From: Lachnospiraceae bacterium
GTDB lineage: Bacteria > Bacillota > Clostridia > Lachnospirales > Lachnospiraceae
Assembly (NCBI GenBank): GCA_016290595.1
Contig: JAEEUR010000011.1
Span: 1 to 40,677 of the forward strand
Length of the DNA stretch: 40,677 nucleotides
Direction of reading: 5' to 3'
In this document: piece after piece, positions 40,177-40,677 of the stretch
Numbering within the stretch: position 1 is the stretch's first letter
Layout of the letters: each line of letters starts with the position of its first letter
Translations under genes and position numbers: made by a program
Notes under the pieces: generated by a model
What the model saw: the letters and a program-made list of their open reading frames with translations, nothing else
Database searches by the model: none
What the model was told of the DNA's origin: nothing

Positions 40177-40198
40177 GAGGGTGGAGGAATCCACCCTC
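40177..40198 (+). other. Perfect hairpin between rpsO and pnp
   Basis: GAGGGTGGA (40177-40185) pairs perfectly with TCCACCCTC (40190-40198) around a GGAA (GNRA-type) tetraloop. No T-run follows, so it is more likely an mRNA stabiliser or processing site than a strong terminator. The rest of 40199-40322 shows no good promoter, only a run GAGATAATCC of uncertain meaning. Confidence 0.6.
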
Positions 40199-40322
40199 TA
40201 CTCATGCTGTTAATGACGGCAGATGTCTCTCGGGACATCAAAAAAGGAGATAATCCCGCTATTGTCTCTTTCTTTGTTGTTTCGAGCTTCTGCCGCCGAA
40301 TGAATATAAAAAGGAGTCATTT

Positions 40323-40677
40323 ATGTACAAAACCTATTCTATGGAACTGGCCGGCAGGACCTTATCCGTTGACATCGGCCGGGTCGGCGCGCAGGCCAAC
40401 GGCGCCGCCTTCATGCACTACGGCGACACGATCGTCTGCTCCACCATCGCGGCCTCCGAAAAGCCCCGCGACGGCATCGATTTCTTCCCCCTGACCGTTG
40501 AGTACGAAGAGAAGATGTACGCGGTCGGCAAGATCCCCGGCGGCTTCAACAAGCGCGAAGGCAAGGCCTCCGAGCACGCCACGCTGGCCAGCCGCGTGAT
40601 CGACCGCCCCATGCGTCCGCTGTTCCCGAAGGATTACCGCAATGACGTGACCCTGAGCAACCTGATCATGAGCGTGG
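40323..40677 (+). CDS. pnp: Polynucleotide phosphorylase (N-terminal part, cut by window edge)
   Basis: The first 118 residues of PNPase, a phosphorolytic 3'-to-5' RNA exonuclease and degradosome component. The first RNase PH-like domain is recognisable: [13 protein letters not shown], then the [20 protein letters not shown] block, then [21 protein letters not shown] precedes the ATG. The second PH domain, KH and S1 domains lie beyond the window. It follows rpsO, 156 bases downstream. Confidence 0.97.
   Translation, partial: MYKTYSMELAGRTLSVDIGRVGAQANGAAFMHYGDTIVCSTIAASEKPRDGIDFFPLTVEYEEKMYAVGKIPGGFNKREGKASEHATLASRVIDRPMRPLFPKDYRNDVTLSNLIMSV

Noticed and set aside
1-40677. CRISPR arrays, tRNA or rRNA genes, transposases, integrases or phage genes
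   Set aside because: None seen on either strand by eye; no regularly spaced repeats and no mobile-element protein families.

Overview
The window is a GC-rich, gene-dense piece of a bacterial chromosome carrying almost only core genes. Gene order and protein types point to the Firmicutes, class Clostridia: ireB-ruvX-yrzB-rnjA, rimP-nusA-rnpM-ylxQ-infB-rbfA, a LexA/DinR-type SOS box at recA, strong GGAGG ribosome sites and frequent TTG/GTG starts. A Lachnospiraceae-like organism is plausible, but the sequence alone does not settle the family. I found no rRNA, tRNA, CRISPR array, insertion sequence or phage gene.

Layout. 1-984 (minus): the start of a PepC-type cysteine aminopeptidase, cut by the window edge, and rsuA. 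1080-2081: galE with its own promoter. 2264-7722: a CPBP membrane protease, the main sigma factor rpoD, a PrsA-like lipoprotein foldase, coaE, a WalJ-like metallo-hydrolase and argR. 7742-11480: a complete polyamine ABC importer, potABCD, directly behind argR. 11542-20296: a long, tightly overlapped housekeeping run of ireB, ruvX, DUF1292, RNase J, a catalytic-domain-less MltG-like protein, a U32 protein, an M16 protease, era and recO. It ends at a two-way terminator facing rpsT (minus, TTG start). 20797-25695: four GT2 glycosyltransferases, one divergent and three in tandem, then a pseudo-rhomboid with a zinc-ribbon tail. 25872-27569: an acidic amino acid/dicarboxylate symporter and a small PH-like protein. 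27820-28854: recA with two tandem promoters and an SOS box. 29004-38215: the rimP-nusA-rnpM-ylxQ-infB-rbfA translation operon, continued by a CASTOR/POLLUX-type channel and a single gene that fuses truB to ribF. 38205-39674 (minus): a membrane-anchored polysaccharide deacetylase. 39900-end: rpsO and the start of pnp.

Most genes serve translation, RNA decay and ribosome assembly (rsuA, RNase J, era, rimP, nusA, infB, rbfA, truB, rpsT, rpsO, pnp, rnpM, U32). Envelope functions (PrsA-like, MltG-like, glycosyltransferases, deacetylase, CPBP) are mixed in. The most unusual points are the TruB-RibF fusion; the two-TM/RCK channel between rbfA and truB, where many Firmicutes carry nrnA; the stripped-down MltG; the catalytically dead rhomboid with a metal-binding tail; several candidate RNA leaders or operators (galE, the CPBP-rpoD promoter, rimP, rpsO); and a strong context bias of the leucine codon TTA. 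Nothing here looks like a classical defence or mobile system.
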